A stretch of 64,000 nt of DNA from Oscillospiraceae bacterium (lineage in GTDB: Bacteria; Bacillota; Clostridia; Oscillospirales; Oscillospiraceae): the NCBI GenBank assembly GCA_017452505.1, contig JAFTMI010000029.1:78030-142029 (forward strand). Direction: 5' to 3'. The notes beneath the pieces were generated by a model that did no database searches, was not told where the DNA came from, and was given only the letters and a program-made list of their open reading frames with translations. Shown here piece after piece: positions 53,960 through 60,686 of this stretch (positions are counted from its first letter, which is position 1; the number at the start of each line of letters is the position of its first letter). The position numbers and the translations under genes were made by a program.

Positions 53960-54823
53960 CTACCCGATTCTGAATTTCATATTGACCACATCAAAAAAGC
54001 TGCGGTCCTTGAGTCGCACCAACTTTGTGCACAGGTTGGATTTCCGGATTGTGGCTACATCGCCCATATTCATCCGCAGCGTTCTGCCGCCGTCTACAGA
54101 CAAATAGGCATTCCGGCGGGCATTCTGTGTCATAGTCACAGAGACTGTACGCTTATCAGAAACCACAATACAGCGGCTTGCTACATCGTGGGCACAAATG
54201 GGCGTAATGAGAATGCTGTGGGCATCCGGTTCCACAATAGGACCTCCAGCGGAAAGGCTGTAAGCAGTAGACCCGGTGGGTGTGGCAACAATAATTCCGT
54301 CACCACCGCATTCCATCGCCTGCACACCGTCACACTGAACCTTCAAATGCACGATCCGGGCCACTGCGCCCTTGGTGATTGCCACATCATTGAGGCAAAG
54401 ATCGTGGAAGATAATATCCCGGTCTCTGTGTACCGTCACATCCAGCATCATGCGGTTATCGATGGTATAATCATCGGTAGCAATACGCGCCAACTGAGAA
54501 AGCTCCCCGCTTTCCAGCTCTGCCATAAAGCCCATAGTACCGATGTTCACGCCCAACACAGGAATCCCCTGCCGTGTTGCTGTTTTTGCTGTGTGCAAAA
54601 GGGTTCCATCTCCGCCAAAACAGATCAGCATATCTGCACCAGGCAGTTCCCGATCCAAACGGCTGAAGCGGATATCCCTGGGTAATTCATAATTTCTGTC
54701 CACCTCAAAGGGCAGGCAAACACGGGTATCGATACCCGCGCCTTTCAGCACAGTCATTGCCTCCCGCAAGGTAGCAAAATTCTTATCCCGATAAGGATTG
54801 GGGGATAATATTACACGCTTCAC
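53960..54823 (-). CDS. nadK: NAD kinase
   Basis: Phosphorylates NAD to NADP, supplying NADPH used for example by Dxr. 287 residues with the catalytic GGDGTLL near 70 (CFGGDGTLLHTA), NIGTMGFMAE near 90, and the C-terminal GSTAYSLSAGGPIV region near 172. The start is GTG 54823, with AAGGGG 8 bases upstream; the GTG at 54832 is too close to that site. It lies 5 bp after tlyA. Confidence 0.96.
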   Translation of the reverse strand: MKRVILSPNPYRDKNFATLREAMTVLKGAGIDTRVCLPFEVDRNYELPRDIRFSRLDRELPGADMLICFGGDGTLLHTAKTATRQGIPVLGVNIGTMGFMAELESGELSQLARIATDDYTIDNRMMLDVTVHRDRDIIFHDLCLNDVAITKGAVARIVHLKVQCDGVQAMECGGDGIIVATPTGSTAYSLSAGGPIVEPDAHSILITPICAHDVASRCIVVSDKRTVSVTMTQNARRNAYLSVDGGRTLRMNMGDVATIRKSNLCTKLVRLKDRSFFDVVNMKFRIG

Positions 54824-54828
54824 AGAAT

Positions 54829-55635
54829 TCACCCCTTTAATGTTTCGTGAGCATCAGCAACTACCGATGCAGTATCCGGCTGGATGCCGGGTTTATCGTC
54901 CAAAGTCAAATGGGCCAAAAATTCAATATTCCCCTCAGGACCCTTCACCGGAGAAAAAGTCAGTCCCAAAATGGTAAAACCGGTTTCCTGGGTCAATGCG
55001 ACAAAGTTATCCAGCACTTCCTTGTGAATGGCAGAATCCCGGACTACACCCTTCTTTCCAACCTTTTCTTTGCCGGCCTCAAACTGCGGCTTGATCAAAC
55101 ACAGCACCTGGCCTGTAGGCTTCAGAAAGGTCTTAATAACAGGCAAAACGATCCGCAGGGAAATAAAGCTTACATCAATCACAGACAGATCCAGGGGCTC
55201 ACCCAAGTCTTCCGGAGTCACATAACGCACATTAGTGCGCTCCATCACCACCACACGGGGATCTGAGCGAATTTTCCAATCTAACTGGCCGTAGCCCACA
55301 TCAATGGCAAACACCTTGCTGGCACCCTGTTGGAGCAGGCAATCGGTAAATCCGCCGGTAGATGCGCCGGAATCGCTGCAGACATAACCGGTAGGATCAA
55401 CGCCAAAATCACGAAGCGCTTTTTCTAATTTTAAACCACCACGGCTCACATATGGACAACCACCGCCGTTGCGAACCTCAACCAGTACAGTTTCCTCATA
55501 GGAAACACCGGGCTTATCCGCCTTTTGGTCATTCACATACACAAGCCCACTCATAATGATTGCCTGGGCCTTGGTTCTGGTCTCGGCAAAGCCTTTTTCA
55601 ACCAAAAGCACATCTAAGCGCTTTTTAATTTTCAT
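54829..55635 (-). CDS. tlyA: TlyA-family S4/FtsJ RNA methyltransferase
   Basis: 268 residues: S4 RNA-binding domain about 4-65 (RLDVLLVEKGFAETRTKAQA, in part) and an FtsJ-like SAM domain with CSDSGASTGGFTDCLLQQGA (in part) near 85 and the K-D-K-type residues around DVSFISLRIVLPV. Mycobacterial TlyA 2'-O-methylates 16S and 23S rRNA; the target here is assumed similar. Start ATG overlaps the dxs stop by 4 bp. Old hemolysin annotations for this family are not supported by its domains. Confidence 0.94.
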   Translation of the reverse strand: MKIKKRLDVLLVEKGFAETRTKAQAIIMSGLVYVNDQKADKPGVSYEETVLVEVRNGGGCPYVSRGGLKLEKALRDFGVDPTGYVCSDSGASTGGFTDCLLQQGASKVFAIDVGYGQLDWKIRSDPRVVVMERTNVRYVTPEDLGEPLDLSVIDVSFISLRIVLPVIKTFLKPTGQVLCLIKPQFEAGKEKVGKKGVVRDSAIHKEVLDNFVALTQETGFTILGLTFSPVKGPEGNIEFLAHLTLDDKPGIQPDTASVVADAHETLKG

Positions 55636-57473
55636 TTGCCGAGCACCTCCTTCATCTTTTGGGCCAAGGATTCAGCATCCAGCCCGTATTTTTTATACAA
55701 CTGAGCCACACTGCCGTGGGGCACATACTGCTTTCCCAAATCAACACAAGTAAAGCGGTGGTTTTCTCCCAATTCGGATGCAACCGCATCATAGATACCG
55801 CTGCTGGCCTCCTCAGCGAAAACAACACTGGATATGCCGTTTAGTGCATTTTCCAAGTCTGAAAAGTCATTGGACGACAAATCAGCAAGCCGAATCACAG
55901 AAATATCAATACCCTGCTCTGCAAGAATATTCGCTGCATCCAAAGCATTGTTCGCAAGTGTTCCGTAGGTTACGATTGCGCCATCCCTACCCTGCCGATG
56001 GGTAATTACAGGCTTTTCTGCATTCCAATCTGCATCAGTGTATGCGCCGTCTCCACCGCGAGGATAGCGAATCGTAACCGGACCATTTTGCTCCTCTACA
56101 GCCCAGGTAAGCATTTTTTCCAGTTCCTGTCGGGATGCAGGGGCTAAAATCCGCAGTCCCGGTGCCTGGCGAAGAAAGCCAACATCATAAATGCCGTGAT
56201 GGGTCTCTCCATCCTCACCGACTAAGCCGGCGCGATCAACAGCTAGTACCACATGGAGATTCAGCATGCAAATATCCTGCAGGATCATATCATATGCCCG
56301 CTGCAGGAATGTAGAATACAGCGCAACAACAGGAATCATCCCCTGCTTGGCTAGGCCACCGGCCATGGAAACTGCATGGCCCTCGGCGATTCCAACATCA
56401 AACAAGCGTTTAGGAAATGTTTTCTTAAAATCCAACAAACCAGTGCCACCGGGCATTGCTGCGGTAATTGCGCAAAGTTTCTCGTTCTTATCTGCCAATT
56501 CCACCATCGTATTACCAAAGGCTTGGGAAAAATTGGGCGCAGAGCTACTCAAGGGTTCTCCGGTAGCAGGATTAAACTTGCCGATACCATGAAAAAGCTT
56601 GGGATGCTCCTCCGCCGGAGCATAGCCTTTACCCTTTTCGGTAGTTACATGTAACACCACTGGTCGGTTCATATCCTTGGCCGACTGCAAGAGGAAAATC
56701 AGTTTTTCCGTGTCGTGTCCGTTTACAGGGCCCAAATAGGTAAAGCCCATACTTTCAAAAATCGTTTCCGACAGCAGCATACGGCGCACTTTATCCTTGG
56801 TGCTGCGGAGGAATCGGGAGATTCCCTTGCCACCCGGTACTTTGGATAAAAATTCCTTTGTATGCTGCTTCATTCCCAAGTAACGAACCTTGGTTCGCAC
56901 TTGTCGCAGATGAGAAGCCATACCGCCTACATTGCGGTCAATGGACATTGCATTATCATTCAAAATAATGATCATTGGCTCATTGCTGACAGAGGCATCA
57001 TTCAGACCCTCAAAGGCAAGGCCTCCGGTTGCAGCGCCGTCGCCGATAAGCGCAACGACATTATAATCTTCCTTTTGCATGGTTCTGGCACGGGCCATAC
57101 CCAAAGCGATGGAAACAGAACTGGATGCATGACCGGCAATGAATGCATCCGTCACGCTCTCCGAAGGTTTGGGGAAACCAGCCATACCGCCAAACTGTCG
57201 CAATGTGGCAAACTCAGCCTGGCGGCCGGTCAGAATCTTATGAATATAGGACTGGTGTCCCACATCAAAAACCAACCGGTCCTTGGTGGTATCAAACACC
57301 GTTTCAATGGCAACCGTCAGCTCCACAACGCCTAAATTGGACGCAACATGCCCACCGGTCTGAGACACCTGGGAAATTAAAAATTCCCGAATCTCCCGGC
57401 AAAGCACTGTCCTGTCTTTTGGGGTCAAATTCACCAAATCCCGGTGGGAACGGATATTCTCTAATATACTCAC
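55632..57473 (-). CDS. dxs: 1-deoxy-D-xylulose-5-phosphate synthase
   Basis: First MEP-pathway enzyme: pyruvate plus glyceraldehyde 3-phosphate gives DXP, using thiamine diphosphate. 613 residues: HQSYIHKIL near 69, TPP-binding GDGAATGGLAFEG with NDNAMSI near 150-180, a pyrimidine domain with GIAEGHAVSMAGGLA near 365, and a C-terminal transketolase domain. The start is GTG 57473, with AAAGGTA about 9 bases upstream. First gene of dxs-tlyA-nadK-argR-recN; xse and ispA genes often upstream in Firmicutes are missing here. Confidence 0.97.
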   Translation of the reverse strand: MSILENIRSHRDLVNLTPKDRTVLCREIREFLISQVSQTGGHVASNLGVVELTVAIETVFDTTKDRLVFDVGHQSYIHKILTGRQAEFATLRQFGGMAGFPKPSESVTDAFIAGHASSSVSIALGMARARTMQKEDYNVVALIGDGAATGGLAFEGLNDASVSNEPMIIILNDNAMSIDRNVGGMASHLRQVRTKVRYLGMKQHTKEFLSKVPGGKGISRFLRSTKDKVRRMLLSETIFESMGFTYLGPVNGHDTEKLIFLLQSAKDMNRPVVLHVTTEKGKGYAPAEEHPKLFHGIGKFNPATGEPLSSSAPNFSQAFGNTMVELADKNEKLCAITAAMPGGTGLLDFKKTFPKRLFDVGIAEGHAVSMAGGLAKQGMIPVVALYSTFLQRAYDMILQDICMLNLHVVLAVDRAGLVGEDGETHHGIYDVGFLRQAPGLRILAPASRQELEKMLTWAVEEQNGPVTIRYPRGGDGAYTDADWNAEKPVITHRQGRDGAIVTYGTLANNALDAANILAEQGIDISVIRLADLSSNDFSDLENALNGISSVVFAEEASSGIYDAVASELGENHRFTCVDLGKQYVPHGSVAQLYKKYGLDAESLAQKMKEVLGK

Positions 57474-57543
57474 AAGGAACACTACCTTTTTTCTTTCTTG
57501 CAGTTAAGTTTCGAGGCAACATAGGTTGCTGAATACTGAATGT

Positions 57544-57572
57544 ATATTAACATAGAATCTTTGAATATACAA
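57544..57572 (-). promoter_or_regulatory. Sigma-A promoter of the dxs operon
   Basis: TTGTAT, 17-bp spacer, TAATAT on the minus strand, about 70 bases upstream of the GTG start. Confidence 0.65.
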
Positions 57573-57659
57573 GTATAAATAAATATTTTGCATAAATTTT
57601 CAGTATTTCCATAGCTTGCCGACAAAGAAAAAATATTGCGTATATCGAGAAATTAGGAC

Positions 57660-57688
57660 TTGACAAACAGCACTAAATGGAGTATTAT
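57660..57688 (+). promoter_or_regulatory. Sigma-A promoter of tRNA-Ser
   Basis: TTGACA, 17-bp spacer, TATTAT; the mature tRNA begins 33 bases after the -10. Confidence 0.8.
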
Positions 57689-57720
57689 ACACAGGCTGAC
57701 TGCAATCGCGGTCGCAATAC

Positions 57721-57812
57721 GGAGAAGTCGCGTAGCTGGCCGAGCGCGCACGATTGGAAATCGTGTATACCCCAAAAGGGTATCGAGGGTTCAAATCCCT
57801 CCTTCTCCGCCA
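57721..57812 (+). tRNA. tRNA-Ser (anticodon GGA)
   Basis: Class II tRNA of 89 bases plus encoded CCA (57810-57812). The acceptor stem GGAGAAG pairs with CTTCTCC. Anticodon GGA is at 57756-57758 in the loop TTGGAAA. The long variable arm TATACCCC/GGGTAT is typical of serine tRNAs, and the T arm is GAGGG-TTCAAAT-CCCTC. Pieces of its 3' end recur at 57954-57973 and 58149-58163. Confidence 0.98.
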
Positions 57813-57817
57813 AAAAG

Positions 57818-57849
57818 GAAAGTCACCCTATTGGGTGGCTTTCTTTTTT
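57818..57849 (+). terminator. Terminator of tRNA-Ser
   Basis: GTCACCC/GGGTGGC stem flanked by AAA/TTT, TATT loop, then CTTTTTT. Confidence 0.85.
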
Positions 57850-57855
57850 ATTGAA

Positions 57856-57973
57856 GAGGGATTTGAACAACTAAATGCAACAGTCCGGTGAACTGTTGCC
57901 GACGACGGCTGGACGGAGGCGAACCTTTATTTTCGCATAGCGAAAAATGCAATAAATCCCTCCTTCTCCGCCA
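57856..57973 (+). repeat. Multi-hairpin repeat unit 1, ending in a tRNA-Ser 3' copy
   Basis: Outer stem GAGGGATTT (57856-57864) with AAATCCCTC (57954-57962). Inside: hairpin A, GCAACAGT/ACTGTTGC with loop CCGGTGA (57877-57899); a GC-rich stretch (57900-57922) with a short GCCG/CGGC stem; and hairpin B, TTTTCGC/GCGAAAA with loop ATA (57930-57946). The last 20 bases (57954-57973) are identical to the end of tRNA-Ser including CCA. The left arm matches the antisense of the tRNA T arm. Orientation is given relative to the tRNA; the active strand, if any, is unknown. Confidence 0.8.
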
Positions 57974-57975
57974 AG

Positions 57976-58012
57976 CAAGAAAAACCACCCAAACGGGTGG
58001 TTTTTCTTGTTT
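57976..58012. terminator. Terminator-like hairpin after repeat unit 1
   Basis: Perfect 15-bp stem (57976-57990 with 57995-58009), AAAC loop, T3 following. It resembles the tRNA-Ser terminator in its CACCC/GGGTG core but differs in its arms, so each tRNA-end copy is followed by its own hairpin. Confidence 0.6.
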
Positions 58013-58021
58013 AAGGGTGGT

Positions 58022-58163
58022 GGGATTTGAACCATAGCAGTGCAATATGCCGGTGACATATTGCTGGAACCAGTGCAAACACTGGTTCCTACCTTTGTTT
58101 TTGCCATCGGCAAAAACGCAACAAATCCCCCCTTCTCACTTTTGCCGTCTCTCCTTCTCCGCC
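58022..58163 (+). repeat. Multi-hairpin repeat unit 2, ending in a tRNA-Ser 3' copy
   Basis: Same plan as unit 1. Outer stem GGGATTT (58022-58028) with AAATCCC (58123-58129). Hairpin A is GCAATATG/CATATTGC with the identical loop CCGGTGA (58042-58064). A middle hairpin, GGAACCAGTG/CACTGGTTCC, lies at 58066-58089. Hairpin B is TTTTTGCC/GGCAAAAA with loop ATC (58098-58116), preceded by the ACCTTTRTTTT stretch shared with unit 1. The end is less clean: CCTTCTC at 58131-58137, then 11 other bases, then TCTCCTTCTCCGCCA at 58149-58163. Confidence 0.78.
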
Positions 58164-58194
58164 ATATTGGATGTTCTAAAATATTCTTCTTGTC

Positions 58195-58223
58195 TTGACA
58201 TTCCATCCATTTATAGATATAAT
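58195..58223 (+). promoter_or_regulatory. Perfect-consensus promoter of tRNA-Thr
   Basis: TTGACA, 17-bp spacer, TATAAT; the tRNA begins 20 bases after the -10. Confidence 0.9.
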
Positions 58224-58242
58224 ATTAGAGCTTTCACAAGCT

Positions 58243-58318
58243 GCTAGTGTAGCACAGTCGGTAGTGCATCTCACTCGTAATGAGAAGGTCGCCTGTTCGA
58301 GTCAGGTCACTAGCTCCA
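58243..58318 (+). tRNA. tRNA-Thr (anticodon CGT)
   Basis: 73-base tRNA plus encoded CCA (58316-58318). Acceptor GCTAGTG pairs with CACTAGC, anticodon CGT is at 58276-58278 in loop CTCGTAA with TCTCA/TGAGA stem, T loop TTCGAGT. It reads ACG codons. Confidence 0.97.
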
Positions 58319-58353
58319 AAGATCCCGTCCACACAAGTGGGCGGGATCTTTAC
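58318..58353 (+). terminator. Terminator-like hairpin after tRNA-Thr
   Basis: AAAGATCCCG/CGGGATCTTT stem (58318-58327 with 58342-58351). The T tract is short. Confidence 0.7.
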
Positions 58354-58435
58354 CTATTACTTTTTCACTCTTCACTTTTCAGTATAAATTTGTTAACGGG
58401 ATTTTAGAAAAGTAATAAGTAGCAGTGAAGAAGTA

Positions 58436-58464
58436 TTGCGGCCGCGCAGCTTTTATGCTATAAT
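58436..58464 (+). promoter_or_regulatory. Promoter of the acetyltransferase gene
   Basis: TTGCGG, 17-bp spacer, TATAAT with TGC before it (extended -10). The start codon is 22 bases downstream of the -10. Confidence 0.75.
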
Positions 58465-58485
58465 ACGCCCTAGGCGGTGATATAA

Positions 58486-58986
58486 ATGAGCACTGGTGAA
58501 TTTTTGTTTCTTGACAAGCAAAAATCAGAAAACTATTTGCCCCAAATATTTAGAATTTTACATTCGAATATGAGTATAATTGCACCAACGAACAATTCTT
58601 ACGAGAAAGATTTTGAAATATGGAGTTCGTATTTAATTCCAGCTATGCAAAAGGAGCAACGGCAAATTGTTTTGATGTATGTTGGAAATAGACTTGTTGG
58701 CTATTTTCAGTATTATATCAACAGTAATGCCGATTCATTGATGATGGAAGAAATACAAATTATTAAAGATTTTCAGGGCGTTGGCTTATTCTCCGAGTTT
58801 TATAAGTGGTTAATCAAAAGTTTACCTGAAAATATTATGTATGTAGAAGCATATGCAAACAAAAGGAATATCAAATCACAAGGCATTTTAAAACATTTGG
58901 GCCTAGTCGAGTTAGGAGAAAATAAAAACGGCAATTCTTTTTATTACAAAGGTAAATATGCTGATTTGGTTAATATATATCGTTAA
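58486..58986 (+). CDS. GNAT-family N-acetyltransferase, AT-rich
   Basis: 166-residue acetyltransferase-like protein; acceptor unknown. The core lies in QRQIVLMYVGNRLVGYFQYY (strands 2-3, about 59-78), MMEEIQIIKDFQGVGLFSEF (motif A; QGVGLF in place of the usual Q/RxxGxG/A, about 85-104) and YVEAYANKRNIKSQGILKHL (motif B, about 123-142). The ribosome binding site is GGTGAT. Its codons are markedly A/T-ending, unlike every long gene around it, and it sits just after two tRNA genes and a repeat array, which suggests recent acquisition. Expressed alone, with terminator at 59003. Confidence 0.82.
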   Translation: MSTGEFLFLDKQKSENYLPQIFRILHSNMSIIAPTNNSYEKDFEIWSSYLIPAMQKEQRQIVLMYVGNRLVGYFQYYINSNADSLMMEEIQIIKDFQGVGLFSEFYKWLIKSLPENIMYVEAYANKRNIKSQGILKHLGLVELGENKNGNSFYYKGKYADLVNIYR

Positions 58987-59002
58987 ATCCAAACTACCCA
59001 AA

Positions 59003-59034
59003 GAATCCCACCTCAATTGAGGTGGGATTCTTTT
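59003..59034. terminator. Bidirectional terminator
   Basis: Perfect 28-base palindrome (59003-59030) with TTTT on the plus side. It separates the acetyltransferase gene from convergent pncC. Confidence 0.85.
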
Positions 59035-59501
59035 CATTTATTCTCTTCTAAAATTATTTGCAGCGCTGCTTGAATCGCTTGATTCCGCACTTCTTCCCTA
59101 TCACCAATGAAATGATATTCATTTGCATAAGACACTGTGGCATCAGCATAACCGATAAAGACAGTTCCAACGGGGTTGCCGTATTCATCGCCGCCGGGGC
59201 CGGCAAGTCCTGTGACAGAAACGGCAATATCTGTTTGCAAGGCTTTTCTTGCTCCTTCCGCCATCGCTCGGGCCACAGGCTCCGATACTGCACCATATTG
59301 CGCAAGCATTGCTGCAGGCACACCAAGCAAGTTTTCCTTAATCTCATTTGTATAGGAGATAATGCCACCCTTATAGACCGCAGAACTGCCGGATACCGCT
59401 GTCAACGCCGCACCGATGCCGCCACCGGTACAGCTTTCCGCTGTGGCAAGCGTCCTGCCTTGGAGCGCCTTAATTACATCAGATGAAAGGTTCGTCATCA
59501 T
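59034..59501 (-). CDS. pncC: CinA-type nicotinamide-nucleotide amidohydrolase (PncC)
   Basis: Deamidates NMN to nicotinic acid mononucleotide in the pyridine nucleotide cycle. 155 residues, a free-standing CinA C-terminal domain. Signatures are LATAESCTGGGIGAALTAVS (near 18-37), YKGGIISYTNEIKENLLGV and VTGLAGPGGDEYGNPVGTVF (in part). No N-terminal MoCF/COG1058 domain is fused. The start (ATG 59501 or 59498) lies inside the end of thiI, a 23-bp overlap. Confidence 0.93.
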   Translation of the reverse strand: MMTNLSSDVIKALQGRTLATAESCTGGGIGAALTAVSGSSAVYKGGIISYTNEIKENLLGVPAAMLAQYGAVSEPVARAMAEGARKALQTDIAVSVTGLAGPGGDEYGNPVGTVFIGYADATVSYANEYHFIGDREEVRNQAIQAALQIILEENK

Positions 59502-60675
59502 ATTTCACCGTAATCTTTTCAACCGTTTCCAAAGCCTGCTGAATCAGCGCTTCTCTGTCCAGATTCTTCTCTGCATTAACAAGCTGACCAATGGTAGGCT
59601 TGGTCTTGGGATGCTTGGGCGTAAAGACAGTGCAGCAATCCTCATAGGGCAACACGGAAGTTTCCATTGTGCCGATTTTGCGAGCGATGGTAACAATCTC
59701 TTCCTTATCCATGCCGATAAGCGGCATAAAGATAGGAATTTCCACCACTGCGCCGGTGACCTGCATAGCCTGCATAGTCTGGCTGGCAACCTGACCCAGG
59801 TTCTCACCGGTAATCAATGCGCCGCAGCCGTCGCCTTTGGCAATCCTCTCTGAAATTTCCATCATAAACCGACGCATTATCAGCGTAAAGAACTCCTCGG
59901 GGCAGTTATCCCGGATTGCTTCCTGGATCTGGGTAAAACCAACAATATTCACGGTCATTCTGCCGCAGTAGGCAGTTACTAAGCGGGCCAGCTCCATAAC
60001 CTTGTCCCTGGCAAGCTGGGAGGTATAAGGATAGGAGAAGAAGTGAACGCACTCCACCTCTACGCCCCGCTTTGCAATCATATAGGCCGCCACGGGAGAG
60101 TCGATACCGCCGGAAAGCAGACACATTGCCCGTCCGCCAACACCGGTGGGCAGACCGCCTGCGCCGGGCTCAGCAGGGCCATGGACATAGGCAGCTAAGT
60201 CACGGACTTCCACAAACACAGTATATGCGGGCTTACGGACATCCACCGTACAGTTGGGATGGGCTTCCGCCAAACGACCGCCAATTTCCCGGGAAATTTC
60301 AATGGAGGTCATAGGAAACCGCTTGTCGGAACGCTTGGACTCCACCTTAAAAGATGCAGCGCAATCCAGGTCATCACCCAGGTACTCTTCAATAGAATCG
60401 TAGATCTTGTCGATGTCCTTTTCACAGGCGCGGCAACGACACAGGCTCACCAAGCCAAAGATCTTATGGCAGGCATCCCAGGCGCCGTCAATATCTGCCT
60501 CATCGTCCATGGGCTCTACATAAACTGTAGACTGCATTAAATATACATCAAAATTACCGTAGGCTTTCATACGGCGACGGATATTCTGCCGCAACTTATC
60601 CTCAAACTGGCGCTTATTTGCGCCTTTCAGCACAATTTCGCCCAATTTCAGCAAAAAAATCTCTTTCAAAATCAT
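59479..60675 (-). CDS. thiI: tRNA 4-thiouridine synthase ThiI (short form)
   Basis: Adenylates U8 of tRNA for sulfur transfer. 398 residues: N-terminal ferredoxin-like and THUMP domains (about 1-165), then the PP-loop ATPase with LLSGGIDSPVAAYMIAKRG near 186-205. It stops after about residue 398, so the C-terminal rhodanese domain with the persulfide Cys of E. coli ThiI is missing, as in most Firmicutes, where a dedicated cysteine desulfurase supplies sulfur. No such gene is adjacent. Start ATG 60675 follows TGAGGA closely; a TTG at 60669 would have better spacing. Confidence 0.95.
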   Translation of the reverse strand: MILKEIFLLKLGEIVLKGANKRQFEDKLRQNIRRRMKAYGNFDVYLMQSTVYVEPMDDEADIDGAWDACHKIFGLVSLCRCRACEKDIDKIYDSIEEYLGDDLDCAASFKVESKRSDKRFPMTSIEISREIGGRLAEAHPNCTVDVRKPAYTVFVEVRDLAAYVHGPAEPGAGGLPTGVGGRAMCLLSGGIDSPVAAYMIAKRGVEVECVHFFSYPYTSQLARDKVMELARLVTAYCGRMTVNIVGFTQIQEAIRDNCPEEFFTLIMRRFMMEISERIAKGDGCGALITGENLGQVASQTMQAMQVTGAVVEIPIFMPLIGMDKEEIVTIARKIGTMETSVLPYEDCCTVFTPKHPKTKPTIGQLVNAEKNLDREALIQQALETVEKITVKYDDEPFI

Positions 60676-60686
60676 TTCCTCATTTC

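Noticed and set aside
54829-55635. Hemolysin function for TlyA
   Set aside because: The domains are S4 plus FtsJ-type methyltransferase. The hemolysin label is historical and not supported by the sequence.
57600-57794. Antisense frame containing NPRYPFGVYTISNRARSASY
   Set aside because: This is the well-known false protein produced by translating the complement of a tRNA-Ser gene.
57850-58200. CRISPR array
   Set aside because: There are only two units, each about 107 bases outer stem to outer stem, with covarying rather than identical stems and no uniform spacers; cas genes are absent from the window.
57848-58206. Two overlapping minus-strand frames (76 and 111 codons)
   Set aside because: They run through the hairpin repeat units and antisense tRNA pieces, lack ribosome binding sites, and have compositions dictated by the inverted repeats.
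57813-58242. Intact integrative element at tRNA-Ser
   Set aside because: There are tRNA-end repeats but no integrase, and no room for cargo between them; at most these are scars.
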